Under the pieces are notes generated by a model that saw nothing but the letters and a program-made list of their open reading frames with translations, was not told the origin of the DNA and did not search any database. DNA of 64,000 nucleotides, taken from contig NZ_JAKCFB010000002.1 of assembly GCF_024198235.1 (NCBI RefSeq), positions 496,001 through 560,000 of the forward strand. The letters run 5' to 3'. Position 1 is the first letter of the stretch. The number at the start of each line of letters is the position of its first letter. Shown here in pieces: positions 33,408-41,013 of this stretch. The translations under genes were made by a program, and so were the position numbers. This stretch comes from Myxococcus dinghuensis. GTDB taxonomy: Bacteria > Myxococcota > Myxococcia > Myxococcales > Myxococcaceae.

Positions 33408-34532
33408 ATGTCCCGCGCCTCGCGTCTTCCGCCGATGCTCCCGCTGGTGCTGTGCTGCGTGGCCATGGTCACCCGGGCAGAGGAGGCTCCGGCGCCGTGG
33501 CGAGACGTCCTGGATGCCCCCACGCCCCAGGGGCTCGAGACCCTCGAGCGTCGCGTCCTCGGTCCGGGTTGCGAGCCCCTGCTCCTGGGAGACGCGAGGC
33601 GACGCTTCGTCGAGGCACAGTTGCTGTGCGATGCACACCTCACGTTCATCCTCGTGCAGGCCACCCTGGACGGAAGTCCGCTCCCCGACACACCTCGACG
33701 CGTGAAGGCGCTGCTGGCGGATGCGCTCGGTCGCGCACGCACGCCCTTCCTGCGCGACGGGACCACACGCGTGGAAGGCCAGGTGCTCCCAGTCAGCATC
33801 CTCTACCGCGGGCAGCTCCTGCTGATGCTCGCGGGCATGAGCCGGGCGGGGCTCGCCGACGCACGCGACACCGCGCTCTTCGATGCGCTGGCGGCCCAGC
33901 TCGCGGAGTCCCTCTCGCGACAACTCCTGCTCCCCACCTTCGGACGCACCATCTGGCCATGCGACAGCGCCCCCGCCGCAGCGGGACTGCTGTTGCATGG
34001 TCGACTGCGCGACAACGACACGTCGAGGGACCTGGGCGAGAAGCTCGCCGCACGACTCGTCGAGCTGGCGTCCCTCCCTACCGGTTTCCCGACCAAGGTC
34101 GATGCGCGAGGGCGCCCCCTGGAGTCCACGCCCCGAGGGACCGCACTGGCATGGACGGGAGCCTTCCTCGGACTCGCCGCGCACCCGGCGGCGGCCACCT
34201 TCACGCGCGCCCTGGTGAAGACCCACTGCGACCGCCCCGCCGGCGACTTGCTCCCTCTCGCCGCGTGTCGAGAATGGCCGCGTGGCGTCCACGGACGCGA
34301 GGACGCCGCCAGCGGCCCGCTCCACCCGGGCGGCTACTCCGTGGGTGCCAGCGCACTGGCCATCGCCGCCACCCACCTCTCGGCTGAACACACCACGTGG
34401 CATCGACAACTGCTCAACACCGCACGTGAGATGGGCATCCAACCCATGCTCCAAAAGCCAGACAAACACCCACTCGAAGCGACACTGTTCTGGTGGGGCC
34501 TCACCACCCGGGAATGGTCCTCCGTTCAGTGA
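33408..34532 (+). CDS. Exported helical protein of unknown function
   Basis: A 374-aa protein. The N-terminal hydrophobic stretch (LPPMLPLVLCCVAMV) ends near TRAEEAPAP, a plausible signal-peptidase I site. The mature part is alpha-rich with conserved-looking cysteines (GPGCEPL, AQLLCDAH, WPCDSAP, CREWPRG). The repeated helical hairpins recall an alpha/alpha toroid, but no active site is identified. It is 101 bp after the preceding gene. It is not similar to anything I can name. Confidence 0.5.
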   Translation: MSRASRLPPMLPLVLCCVAMVTRAEEAPAPWRDVLDAPTPQGLETLERRVLGPGCEPLLLGDARRRFVEAQLLCDAHLTFILVQATLDGSPLPDTPRRVKALLADALGRARTPFLRDGTTRVEGQVLPVSILYRGQLLLMLAGMSRAGLADARDTALFDALAAQLAESLSRQLLLPTFGRTIWPCDSAPAAAGLLLHGRLRDNDTSRDLGEKLAARLVELASLPTGFPTKVDARGRPLESTPRGTALAWTGAFLGLAAHPAAATFTRALVKTHCDRPAGDLLPLAACREWPRGVHGREDAASGPLHPGGYSVGASALAIAATHLSAEHTTWHRQLLNTAREMGIQPMLQKPDKHPLEATLFWWGLTTREWSSVQ

Positions 34533-34629
34533 CCAACCCATCCCCCGTCCCTCCGGACGAAATCAGGATTAGACCGACAAGGCTGTCGATTCGTATCATT
34601 GCGTGTCATCAGTCGTGGGGGCGTGAGAC

Positions 34630-35934
34630 ATGAATCGACGGTTGTTGAAGCGTTCGCTGGCGGTGGGCGGCCTGATGTTGCTGGGGGCGTGTTCGAGCCG
34701 GACCACTTGCAAGGACCCATCGACCCTCGCGGCGCTGCGCACGCCGCCCGTCGGGAAATTCCTCACCGTTCACCAGAAGGTTCCAGGCGAGTACGTCGTG
34801 GTGCTCAGGCCCCCTGCGCCCGGCATGCAACCAGTCGCCGTGGAAGCCGCGTCTCGTACCCTCCTGACCAAGTATGGCGGCAGCGCGTTCCTCACGTACG
34901 AGCACGCGCTGCGCGGCTTCGCCACCCGGATGACCGAGGCCCAGGCCCGCGCGCTGGCCGAGGACCCCTCGGTGGAGTACGTGCAGGAGAGCGGCGTGGT
35001 CTCCATCGTGGAGAGCCACACCCAGGAGAAACCCACCTGGGGCATCGACCGGGTGGACCAGCGCAGCCTCCCGCTCGACAAGCTCTATCTCTACAACGCC
35101 ACCGGCCTGGGCGTTCACATCTACATCCTCGACACCGGCGTGCGCTTCTCCCACCGCGAGTTCGGAGGCCGGGCATCCGTCGGCTACGACTCGGTAGGAG
35201 ACGGCATGAAGGGCAATGACTGTCATGGACACGGCACCCACGTGGCGGGCACGGCGGCGGGCAGCACCTACGGACTGGCCAAGAACGCCTCGGTGCACTC
35301 CGTCCGGGTGCTCGGCTGCAACGGCTCCGGCTCCACCACCGGCGTCATCGCGGGCATCGACTGGGTGACGAAGAACCACCAGGCCCCCGCCGTCGCCAAC
35401 ATGAGCCTGGGCGGCGACGAGGACCGCGCCATCGACGACGCAGTCCGGCGCTCCATCGCCTCCGGTGTGACGTACGTGCTGGCGGCGGGCAACGAGGACA
35501 ACGACGCGTGCAAGCACTCGCCGGCGCGGACCCTGGAGGGCATCACCGTCGCCGCGACGGACAGCGCCGACAAGCGCGCGGCCTTCTCCAATTTCGGCGA
35601 TTGCGTGGACGTCTTCGCCCCCGGCAACCGCATCACCTCCGCCTGGCACTACGGCGACCGGGAGACGCGCGTACTCAGCGGGACCTCCATGGCCGCGCCG
35701 CATGTCACGGGCGTGGTGGCGCTCTACCTGGAGCTCGCCCCAGACTCGGACCCCGAGGGCGTCGCCACCGCGCTGTACACGCACGCCACGCCTGACAAGG
35801 TCCGGAGCCCCGGCGACTGCTCGCCCAACCGCATGGCGTACTCGGGCTTCATCGGCGCGATGCCCGTGCTGCCCACCGCCGGCAAGAAGCCCGAGCCCTC
35901 GCCCGGCGCCGTGAGCGGAGAGCCCACGAAATAG
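34630..35934 (+). CDS. Subtilisin-family (S8) serine protease lipoprotein
   Basis: A 434-aa exported protease. The lipobox is LLGAC (Cys21), so the protein is membrane-anchored rather than free. A propeptide/inhibitor I9 domain spans about 45-125 (YVVVLRPP to EYVQESG). The catalytic triad is complete: Asp168 (ILDTG), His201 (HGHGTH) and Ser353 (GTSMA), with the oxyanion Asn in AAGNED. The C-terminal 30 residues are Pro/Lys-rich. It resembles proteinase-K-like myxobacterial enzymes used in predation or development. Two strong hairpins immediately follow the stop. Confidence 0.92.
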   Translation: MNRRLLKRSLAVGGLMLLGACSSRTTCKDPSTLAALRTPPVGKFLTVHQKVPGEYVVVLRPPAPGMQPVAVEAASRTLLTKYGGSAFLTYEHALRGFATRMTEAQARALAEDPSVEYVQESGVVSIVESHTQEKPTWGIDRVDQRSLPLDKLYLYNATGLGVHIYILDTGVRFSHREFGGRASVGYDSVGDGMKGNDCHGHGTHVAGTAAGSTYGLAKNASVHSVRVLGCNGSGSTTGVIAGIDWVTKNHQAPAVANMSLGGDEDRAIDDAVRRSIASGVTYVLAAGNEDNDACKHSPARTLEGITVAATDSADKRAAFSNFGDCVDVFAPGNRITSAWHYGDRETRVLSGTSMAAPHVTGVVALYLELAPDSDPEGVATALYTHATPDKVRSPGDCSPNRMAYSGFIGAMPVLPTAGKKPEPSPGAVSGEPTK

Positions 35935-35939
35935 GTGTC

Positions 35940-35969
35940 TGTCCGCGAAGCCCCTCCCCTTCGCGGACA
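35940..35969 (+). terminator. Hairpin directly after the subtilase stop
   Basis: An 11-bp perfect stem (TGTCCGCGAAG / CTTCGCGGACA) with an 8-nt pyrimidine loop, 5 bp after the stop codon. It has no T-run of its own but stands immediately before a second, T-tailed hairpin, so it likely contributes to transcript stability or termination. Confidence 0.55.
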
Positions 35970-35970
35970 C

Positions 35971-36016
35971 CGAGGGCCGGACCTCGTCTCCATGACGGGT
36001 CCGGCCCTCGTCTTTT
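35971..36016 (+). terminator. Rho-independent terminator after subtilase
   Basis: A perfect 13-bp stem (35971-35983 with 35998-36010, beginning CGAGGGCC) and a 14-nt loop, followed by TCTTTT. It separates the subtilase unit from the ubiquitin-like/E1-like pair, so those genes should have their own promoter in the 120 bp that follow. Confidence 0.75.
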
Positions 36017-36138
36017 CCGCGCCCAGGCGTCGCTCGCCCCCGTCAGGAAGCCGCGAACGCCCGCGTCCCGCGAGGTGCCCGGCGACCGCACCACCTCGCG
36101 GCCTCATCCCGGGCCGCGCAAGGAGGCGCGAGACGACC

Positions 36139-36387
36139 ATGGCCACTCTCAACATCACCTATGACGGGATGTCCGCGGACGTGCCGGTGGAGCTGGACCG
36201 GCCGGTGTCGGACACCGACGTGCGCCGCATCGCCGTGGAGCTCATCCGTTCCGGCGGCGTGCCCGGCATGCACCTGTCCCAGCTCCGCGACGAGACCTTC
36301 CAGCACTACGCCGTAGACAGGTTCCGGGGGGCGCGGGGCGAGGAGCGCATCTACCTGCGCCCCAAGGTCCCGTTCGGCGCCCGGTGA
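36139..36387 (+). CDS. Small ubiquitin-like (beta-grasp) protein candidate, 82 aa
   Basis: A short protein. The N-terminal hairpin (ATLNITYDGMSADVPVEL) is followed by a helix (DTDVRRIAVELIRSG) and C-terminal strands ending RIYLRPKVPFGAR. This strand-strand-helix-strand order suits the beta-grasp fold. The pairing with an E1-like gene 8 bp downstream strengthens the reading. There is no C-terminal Gly-Gly; it ends Gly-Ala-Arg, so it would need trimming or would not be conjugated in the classical way. ATG 36139 has an aggagg site. Fold assignment is by eye. Confidence 0.5.
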   Translation: MATLNITYDGMSADVPVELDRPVSDTDVRRIAVELIRSGGVPGMHLSQLRDETFQHYAVDRFRGARGEERIYLRPKVPFGAR

Positions 36388-36395
36388 GGTGGACC

Positions 36396-36977
36396 ATGCG
36401 CATCGCCTTCTGTGGCGTGGGCGCCATCGGCTCCCACGCGGCCGTGCTGTGCCGGAACCTCGAGGCCACGTTGGTCTTCATCGACTTCGACCGGGTCGAG
36501 GCCAAGAACCTGCTCGCCCAGGCCTACGTGAAGCCCTCCGTCGGTCGGAACAAGGCGGAGGCACTCAAGCTCCAGTTCCTCAATCTCCACGGCCTGAAGA
36601 CGGAGGCCATGGGGGTGCGCGTCACCCGCGACAACGTGGCCACGCTGTGTGGTGGCGCGGACCTGCTCGTGGACTGCTTCGACAACCGCGACGGGCGCCA
36701 GGTGCTCAGCGACTTCGCGCGCGCCCACGGCAAGCCCCTGGTGCACGGCGCGGTGAGCGGTGACGGTACGTTCGGGCTCGTGCGGTGGGAGGAGCACTTC
36801 GTGCCGGACGCGGAGGACACCGCAGGACAAGCCACCTGCGAGGGCGGCGCCCACCTGCCCCTGCTCGGCCTGCTGTCCGCCACCCTGGCCCGCGTCATCC
36901 AGGACTTCGCCAAGGAGGGCCTGAGGCGCAACGCCCTGGTGAACCTGTCCTCCGTCACCCCGACACCTGGCGCTTGA
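36396..36977 (+). CDS. ThiF/E1-like adenylyltransferase
   Basis: A 193-aa Rossmann protein of the E1/ThiF/MoeB group, shorter than typical (about 250). The ATP loop is GVGAIGSH (7-14). FIDFDRVEAKNLLAQ carries the Asp30/Asp32 and Asn38 of the family, but the conserved Arg of the usual NxxRQ is Ala41. VDCFDNRDGR and KPLVHGAVSG match the metal/substrate site. There are no zinc CxxC pairs. It should adenylate the C-terminus of a ubiquitin-like or sulfur-carrier protein, most simply the adjacent 82-aa protein. ATG 36396 has the site gaggtgg. The Arg loss makes activity uncertain. Confidence 0.8.
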   Translation: MRIAFCGVGAIGSHAAVLCRNLEATLVFIDFDRVEAKNLLAQAYVKPSVGRNKAEALKLQFLNLHGLKTEAMGVRVTRDNVATLCGGADLLVDCFDNRDGRQVLSDFARAHGKPLVHGAVSGDGTFGLVRWEEHFVPDAEDTAGQATCEGGAHLPLLGLLSATLARVIQDFAKEGLRRNALVNLSSVTPTPGA

Positions 36978-37063
36978 CGTCCCGGGAGCTGAAGAACGAC
37001 TGGCCATCCGCCCGTACCCTGCTGACGCTTCCGTGCTCGCATCTCGAGCGCCAATCCACTCCG

Positions 37064-37155
37064 GAGGCCGGGCTCCCACGCTGGGGACCCGGCCTCTCGG
37101 CCTTCCGGGCCCCCATCGCCAGGGGACGCAGGGCGTTGGTCCTACAGCTGTAGGA
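37064..37155. terminator. Hairpins between convergent E1-like and 5'-nucleotidase genes
   Basis: Two elements lie in the 178-bp convergent gap. The first is a 9-bp stem GAGGCCGGG/CCCGGCCTC (37064-37072 with 37088-37096). The second is a perfect 16-nt palindrome TCCTACAGCTGTAGGA (37140-37155) abutting the stop codon of the minus-strand gene. Both are without clear T-runs; they are plausible bidirectional termination or protection structures. Confidence 0.45.
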
Positions 37156-39120
37156 TTAGGGCAGCATGGTGATGCGATTGAGCGCGGGGGAGGACAAGGG
37201 GCTCGCCTGGCTGCTGTGCGCCTTCAGGTATGCCTCCAGCGCGTCGATGTCCACGGCGCCACCCAGCCGGTTCTTCCCCTCGATGAATACCGAGAAGCCA
37301 TCACCCCCACTCGCGAGGTAGTTGTTCGCGGTGACGCGGTACTCCGCCGTCAGGCTCACTGGCACGCCGTTGAGCCGGATGGACGCCGGGTCGACGCGGC
37401 TTCCGATGGGCGCCGACGCGCTGAACGCATAGGTGAAGCCCGCCGACGGAAGCAGCATGAGGGTGGCTCCCGACGGCCGCCACTGCCACTCCAGCAGTTG
37501 CTCGATTTGCGCGCCCGTCAGCGTCATGGTGACCAGGCTGTTGCCGAACGGCTGCGTGGTGAAGGCCTCGCCGTAGGTGACCTCGCCCTGGGCGATGTCC
37601 GCGCGCACGCCGCCCGGGTTCATGAAGGCCACCTGCGCCCCACCCAGGTTCGCGGGCTTCGTCGCCTCCAGCTGCGAGTCCGCGATGACGAAGCCCAGGG
37701 AGGACTGGCCCAGGGAGTCCCCCTGTGTCCTGAGCGTCTGAGACACCCAGCCGATGACCCGGTTGGCCCTCGGAGTGACGAGCTCCTGGTACTTCGTCAC
37801 AAGCTCCTTCACCGCGCCGACCTCCTGCACGTCGCGAGTGACGATGACGTTGTTCGCTCGCGCCTCCACGACGTCGCCCGTCGCCTTGCTCAACGTCAGG
37901 TCGATGTCCGTGACGAGCTGCCCCATCGACGAGGCGCTCGTGACCACCTTGCCATCGATGACGCAGTTGTAGGCCTGATGCGTGTGGCCGCTGACGATGA
38001 CGTCCACCGCGTCATCGAGGCCCTTGACCACGCCCACGATGGCACCTGAGATGAGGCCGTCCGCACCCGCGCCCTTGCATTCGTTCACCAGCGAGCCCGC
38101 GGTCGGAATTCCGCCCTGGTGCACCACCACGATGATGGCTTCGATGCCCTGCCGCCGCAGCTCCGGCACCAGCGCGTTCACCGTCTGCACTTCGTCCTTG
38201 AAGGTGAGCCCCGCCACGCCCGTGGGCGTGACGATTTCCGGCGTGTCCTCCAACGTCATGCCGATGAAGGCCACCTTCACGCCCTCGAACTCGCGCACGT
38301 CGTAGCGGGGGAACAGCGTGCGGTCCTCGCCCGTGGCCACGTTGGCCGCCAGGAACTTGAACTTCGCGCCCGGGAAGCCATCTCCGTCCAGGCAGCCATC
38401 GACCGGGTGGCAGCCGCCCGACTGCATGCGCAACAGCTCCGTGCTCCCCTCGTCGAACTCGTGGTTACCCACCGCGACCAGGTCCAGGCCGATCAGGTTC
38501 ATCGCCTCGACGGTGGGCTCGTCGTGGAAGAGCGCCGACAGCAGCGGCGAGGCGCCGATGAGGTCTCCCGCCGCCACCACCACCGTGTTCGGATTGGTGG
38601 CCCGCAGGGCCGCGATGTGCCGGGCGAAGTACGTCACGCCGCCCGCGTTCACCCGCACCGGCCCACCGTTGGGGTCCACGCCCGTCAGAATCTGGGCCGC
38701 GGGGGCCTCGAGCTGTCCGTGGAAGTCATTGAACGCCAGCACCTGCACGCTCACCGTGGTGGGACCCGCGTCGGGCGTCCCCGAGTCGCGCGTCCCCGAG
38801 TCGGGCGTCCCCGAGTCGGACGTCCCCGAGTCGGACGTCCCCGAGTCGGGCGTCCCCGAGTCGGACGACCCCGCGTCCGTGCCGGAATCTGGGGGCGGCA
38901 CCTGGACGGAATGCTGCTCACAGCGCTTGTCCTCGCAGACCCACTCCGTGTTCGAAGCCGGCGGTCCCTTGTCTTCACGGCAGTCGGCGGCGTTCTGGCA
39001 CTCGTCACCTCCGCAGCCGACATGGGCGAAGAGGAACATGCCGGTGACGAACGCTCCGGCGAGCAGGAAGACGCTGGGACGCGCTCCCAGAAGTGACGAG
39101 CGCGGTGTGGCTTGTGGCAT
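37156..39120 (-). CDS. 5'-nucleotidase / 2',3'-cyclic-nucleotide phosphodiesterase family lipoprotein
   Basis: A 654-aa exported enzyme. The N-terminus is a signal peptide with a lipobox-like HVGC (Cys36), then a cysteine-rich segment (CQNAADC, VCEDKRC), then a Ser-Asp-Gly-Thr-Pro repeat linker. The metallophosphoesterase domain has AFNDFHGQL, AGDLIGASPL, GNHEFDEG and VSGHTHQAY. The C-terminal UshA-like domain has NPGGVRAD and the substrate-stacking region ASGGDGFS. It should dephosphorylate nucleotides outside the inner membrane. It stands alone, convergent with the E1-like gene. Confidence 0.9.
   Translation of the reverse strand: MPQATPRSSLLGARPSVFLLAGAFVTGMFLFAHVGCGGDECQNAADCREDKGPPASNTEWVCEDKRCEQHSVQVPPPDSGTDAGSSDSGTPDSGTSDSGTSDSGTPDSGTRDSGTPDAGPTTVSVQVLAFNDFHGQLEAPAAQILTGVDPNGGPVRVNAGGVTYFARHIAALRATNPNTVVVAAGDLIGASPLLSALFHDEPTVEAMNLIGLDLVAVGNHEFDEGSTELLRMQSGGCHPVDGCLDGDGFPGAKFKFLAANVATGEDRTLFPRYDVREFEGVKVAFIGMTLEDTPEIVTPTGVAGLTFKDEVQTVNALVPELRRQGIEAIIVVVHQGGIPTAGSLVNECKGAGADGLISGAIVGVVKGLDDAVDVIVSGHTHQAYNCVIDGKVVTSASSMGQLVTDIDLTLSKATGDVVEARANNVIVTRDVQEVGAVKELVTKYQELVTPRANRVIGWVSQTLRTQGDSLGQSSLGFVIADSQLEATKPANLGGAQVAFMNPGGVRADIAQGEVTYGEAFTTQPFGNSLVTMTLTGAQIEQLLEWQWRPSGATLMLLPSAGFTYAFSASAPIGSRVDPASIRLNGVPVSLTAEYRVTANNYLASGGDGFSVFIEGKNRLGGAVDIDALEAYLKAHSSQASPLSSPALNRITMLP
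38776..38865. repeat. Six tandem 15-bp units encoding an S/T-P-D-S-G linker
   Basis: Six near-identical copies of CGTCCCCGAGTCGGN, in frame within the 5'-nucleotidase gene (minus strand). They encode repeats of Asp-Ser-Gly-Thr-Pro/Ser between the lipid anchor and the catalytic domain. Only the third codon position and one residue vary, so copy number is likely to differ between strains. This is the usual flexible linker of myxobacterial surface lipoproteins. Confidence 0.85.
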
Positions 39121-39250
39121 CGACGGGACTCCAACGAACAGAGAGGGAGAACCTACCCTGGTTCGTGGACGATGGCGCGACTTCATGGCGGCACGGTGAA
39201 GCTCGCGCCCCGACTTCGTCTCGACACGGGTCTGCGGCTGTCGCCCATAC

Positions 39251-39685
39251 TCACGGTGCGGATAGCGGCGCGTCGTTGCCGCACAGCAGCAACTCCACGG
39301 GACCTCCGGTGCGATCCACCAGGACGGCCACCTGACCCGTGCTCGCGACCGAAGCGCTCGGCCTCCGAGAGTGGAGTATCTGCACGTGGCCCACTGGAGC
39401 GGGCAGGGGAAGGTCGTCAGCGTGCTGTGGTCGCCGCGGGCGGAGTAGGTCAGCAGTGCTTCGGCGAGGGCGCGCGGGGCGGTTCCAGGAGCCAGGCGCA
39501 CCAGCTCGCGAGGTCCTCGCCGAAGTCCTTCTCCGACAAGGTCCGCGGGATGTCGAGCGAGGGCGTGCGGTCGTGGGCAATTGGACACGCGCCGTCCCGG
39601 GGCTGACGTCCACCAACTCGATGCCCAGCTCCCGTGCGAAGAGGTCCTTCTCGAAATCGTCCCGGCCGTTTGCGTTTGTGGCCAT
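39251..39685 (-). pseudogene. Frameshifted remnant, N-terminus resembling a PaaI-type thioesterase
   Basis: From 39685 the minus strand reads MATNANGRDDF then FARELGIELVDVSPGTARVQLP, which is how many hotdog thioesterases begin. The frame then degenerates into Arg/Pro-rich sequence. Downstream coherent pieces appear in other frames: EKDFGEDLASWCAWLLEPPRA, SARGDHSTLTTFP, then GQVAVLVDRTGGPVELLLCGNDAPL in the first frame. At least two frameshifts would be needed to join them. Whether all pieces came from one gene is unclear. Confidence 0.4.
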
Positions 39686-39754
39686 GCGCCCGAGGATGGA
39701 GTGCACCCGGTGACTTTCCCAGGGGCCCGGCGGACAAAGACCCTGGCGCACCGA

Positions 39755-39814
39755 AACCTTGTAGAGCCAGTACTGCAGCGTGCCCAAGGACAGGTCGTGC
39801 CTGGACACCAACTT
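39755..39814 (-). mobile_element. Possible IS66-type accessory (TnpA-like) remnant
   Basis: A short minus-strand stretch reads KLVSRHDLSLGTLQYWLYKV. It resembles the helix-turn-helix of IS66-family TnpA-like proteins, where a Leu-Ser-x-x-Thr-Leu-x-x-Trp-Leu-Tyr pattern is typical. No ends, target duplications or other transposase parts are visible, so it is at best a fragment. Confidence 0.3.
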
Positions 39815-40050
39815 CGGCCTCTCATCGAAATTCAGTCGTCGCATGCCTCGAGAACCAGCAAGGCCTGCTCGACTCATGATGCCCGCCGTCGGTCGGTTAC
39901 GCCCCAACTCCTCAGCCAGTGATACCAGCAAAGCGGATGGGCAATCTCTTTCAGAAGCCGTTAGCGACACATCGCCGCGCTCGCGCACCCGCTCTACAGG
40001 CGCGCGGTGAGGTGGCCCCTCCAGGCCGTTCCTCCATTCACGAGAGGCCC

Positions 40051-41013
40051 CTACTTCGTCGACTCGGTCGCACCTGCCTCCAGCAGCCGGCCCCACAGGG
40101 ACGAGTCGTCGACGACCAGTCTTCCCGAAGACAACTGCACGCGCCGGTCGACCTGCGCCTTGCGGAACTGCCTCGGAGGGATGCTGGGCTGCTTGGGGTC
40201 CATGTCATTGACTATCATCTGCTCCTGCAACCGGATGCCATCCGTCGCGAAGCTCAGCGCCGCTGTGTAGTCGTAGCGACGCAGCCACCGGCTCGGCAAC
40301 GAGCGCGACGCGGTCCGGTTCAACTGGAAGAGCGCCGGGCTCGCGCACGCCCCCTCCGCCGTCAACACCGGCTCGTTGATGAAGCGGTTGCCCCGCTGCA
40401 GCAACACCCGCACCGCTCGCTGGCACGCCGTCCCCATCGGCCCCGCGCACCGCTCCCCTTCCGCCACCAGCATGTCCACGCCCATCATCCGCTCCAACCT
40501 CAGCTTCGCGTTCTTCGTCCTCGAACGCAGCACCCCCAACGCCCGCACCGCCAGGCCTCTCGGCGTGGACTCCACCAAGGCCACCGGGCCCAGGCCCTCT
40601 CCGTCCGCGAAGTGACGCGCCACCGCCCACACCAGCCGCAACTCCGGCCGGATCTCACTCACCACCACGTCCCCCGCCGTCAACGTCGTCGGGGGCAACA
40701 TCGCGGCCGTGGAGCCCGCCTCCACACACTCCCCTGGTGCCGGGTCCTGCCAGAGCACCGGTGTCCCCATGCAATCCGTCACGGGCGTGGCCACCTGCCA
40801 CGTCCGCGTGTCGTAACCACTCAACATCAACGGATAGAGCACCTCCGCCCGCCACTGGTCCGGCGACAGCGCATGCACCCCCGTGGGCCGCTCCGAGAAG
40901 CACAACGCCGCCACCGCCGGCGCCGCGCGCACCGGCGCGGTGCTCTTGCACCCCGCCAAGGCCACCGCGAACCCCAACACCACACCCCACTCCAACGACC
41001 TTGTCGTCCTCAT
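40051..41013 (-). CDS. T6SS-locus lipoprotein of unknown function
   Basis: A 320-aa protein with signal peptide and lipobox ALAGC (Cys22). The mature region contains several cysteines (CFSERP, TDCMGTP, PGECVEAG, EGERCAGPMGTACQRA, EGACASP) and no known domain. Its start codon overlaps the stop of the FHA gene (ATGA), so it is translationally coupled to the T6SS operon as its last gene. It is distinct from TssJ, which is encoded at the other end. It may be an envelope accessory factor; function is inferred from position only. Confidence 0.65.
   Translation of the reverse strand: MRTTRSLEWGVVLGFAVALAGCKSTAPVRAAPAVAALCFSERPTGVHALSPDQWRAEVLYPLMLSGYDTRTWQVATPVTDCMGTPVLWQDPAPGECVEAGSTAAMLPPTTLTAGDVVVSEIRPELRLVWAVARHFADGEGLGPVALVESTPRGLAVRALGVLRSRTKNAKLRLERMMGVDMLVAEGERCAGPMGTACQRAVRVLLQRGNRFINEPVLTAEGACASPALFQLNRTASRSLPSRWLRRYDYTAALSFATDGIRLQEQMIVNDMDPKQPSIPPRQFRKAQVDRRVQLSSGRLVVDDSSLWGRLLEAGATESTK

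Larger units (their letters stand above)
39121..40050. other. 930-bp decayed region without an intact gene
   Basis: No frame here reads as a complete protein. Minus-strand fragments of a thioesterase-like N-terminus and a transposon-accessory-like peptide are recognisable (listed separately), and lower-GC patches occur near 39580-39960. I see no RNA gene. It is most simply an old insertion/deletion scar upstream of the 5'-nucleotidase and downstream of the T6SS locus. Confidence 0.5.

Noticed and set aside
33391-33705. Small overlapping gene at the start of the 33408 gene
   Set aside because: Out-of-frame Arg/Ser/Cys-rich reading with no ribosome site; shadow of the exported protein.
38776-38865. 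CRISPR-like direct repeats
   Set aside because: The 15-bp units are contiguous, without spacers, and encode an in-frame protein linker.
39251-40096. 281-aa intact minus-strand gene
   Set aside because: Only short islands look protein-like and they belong to different families or frames; treated as remnants.
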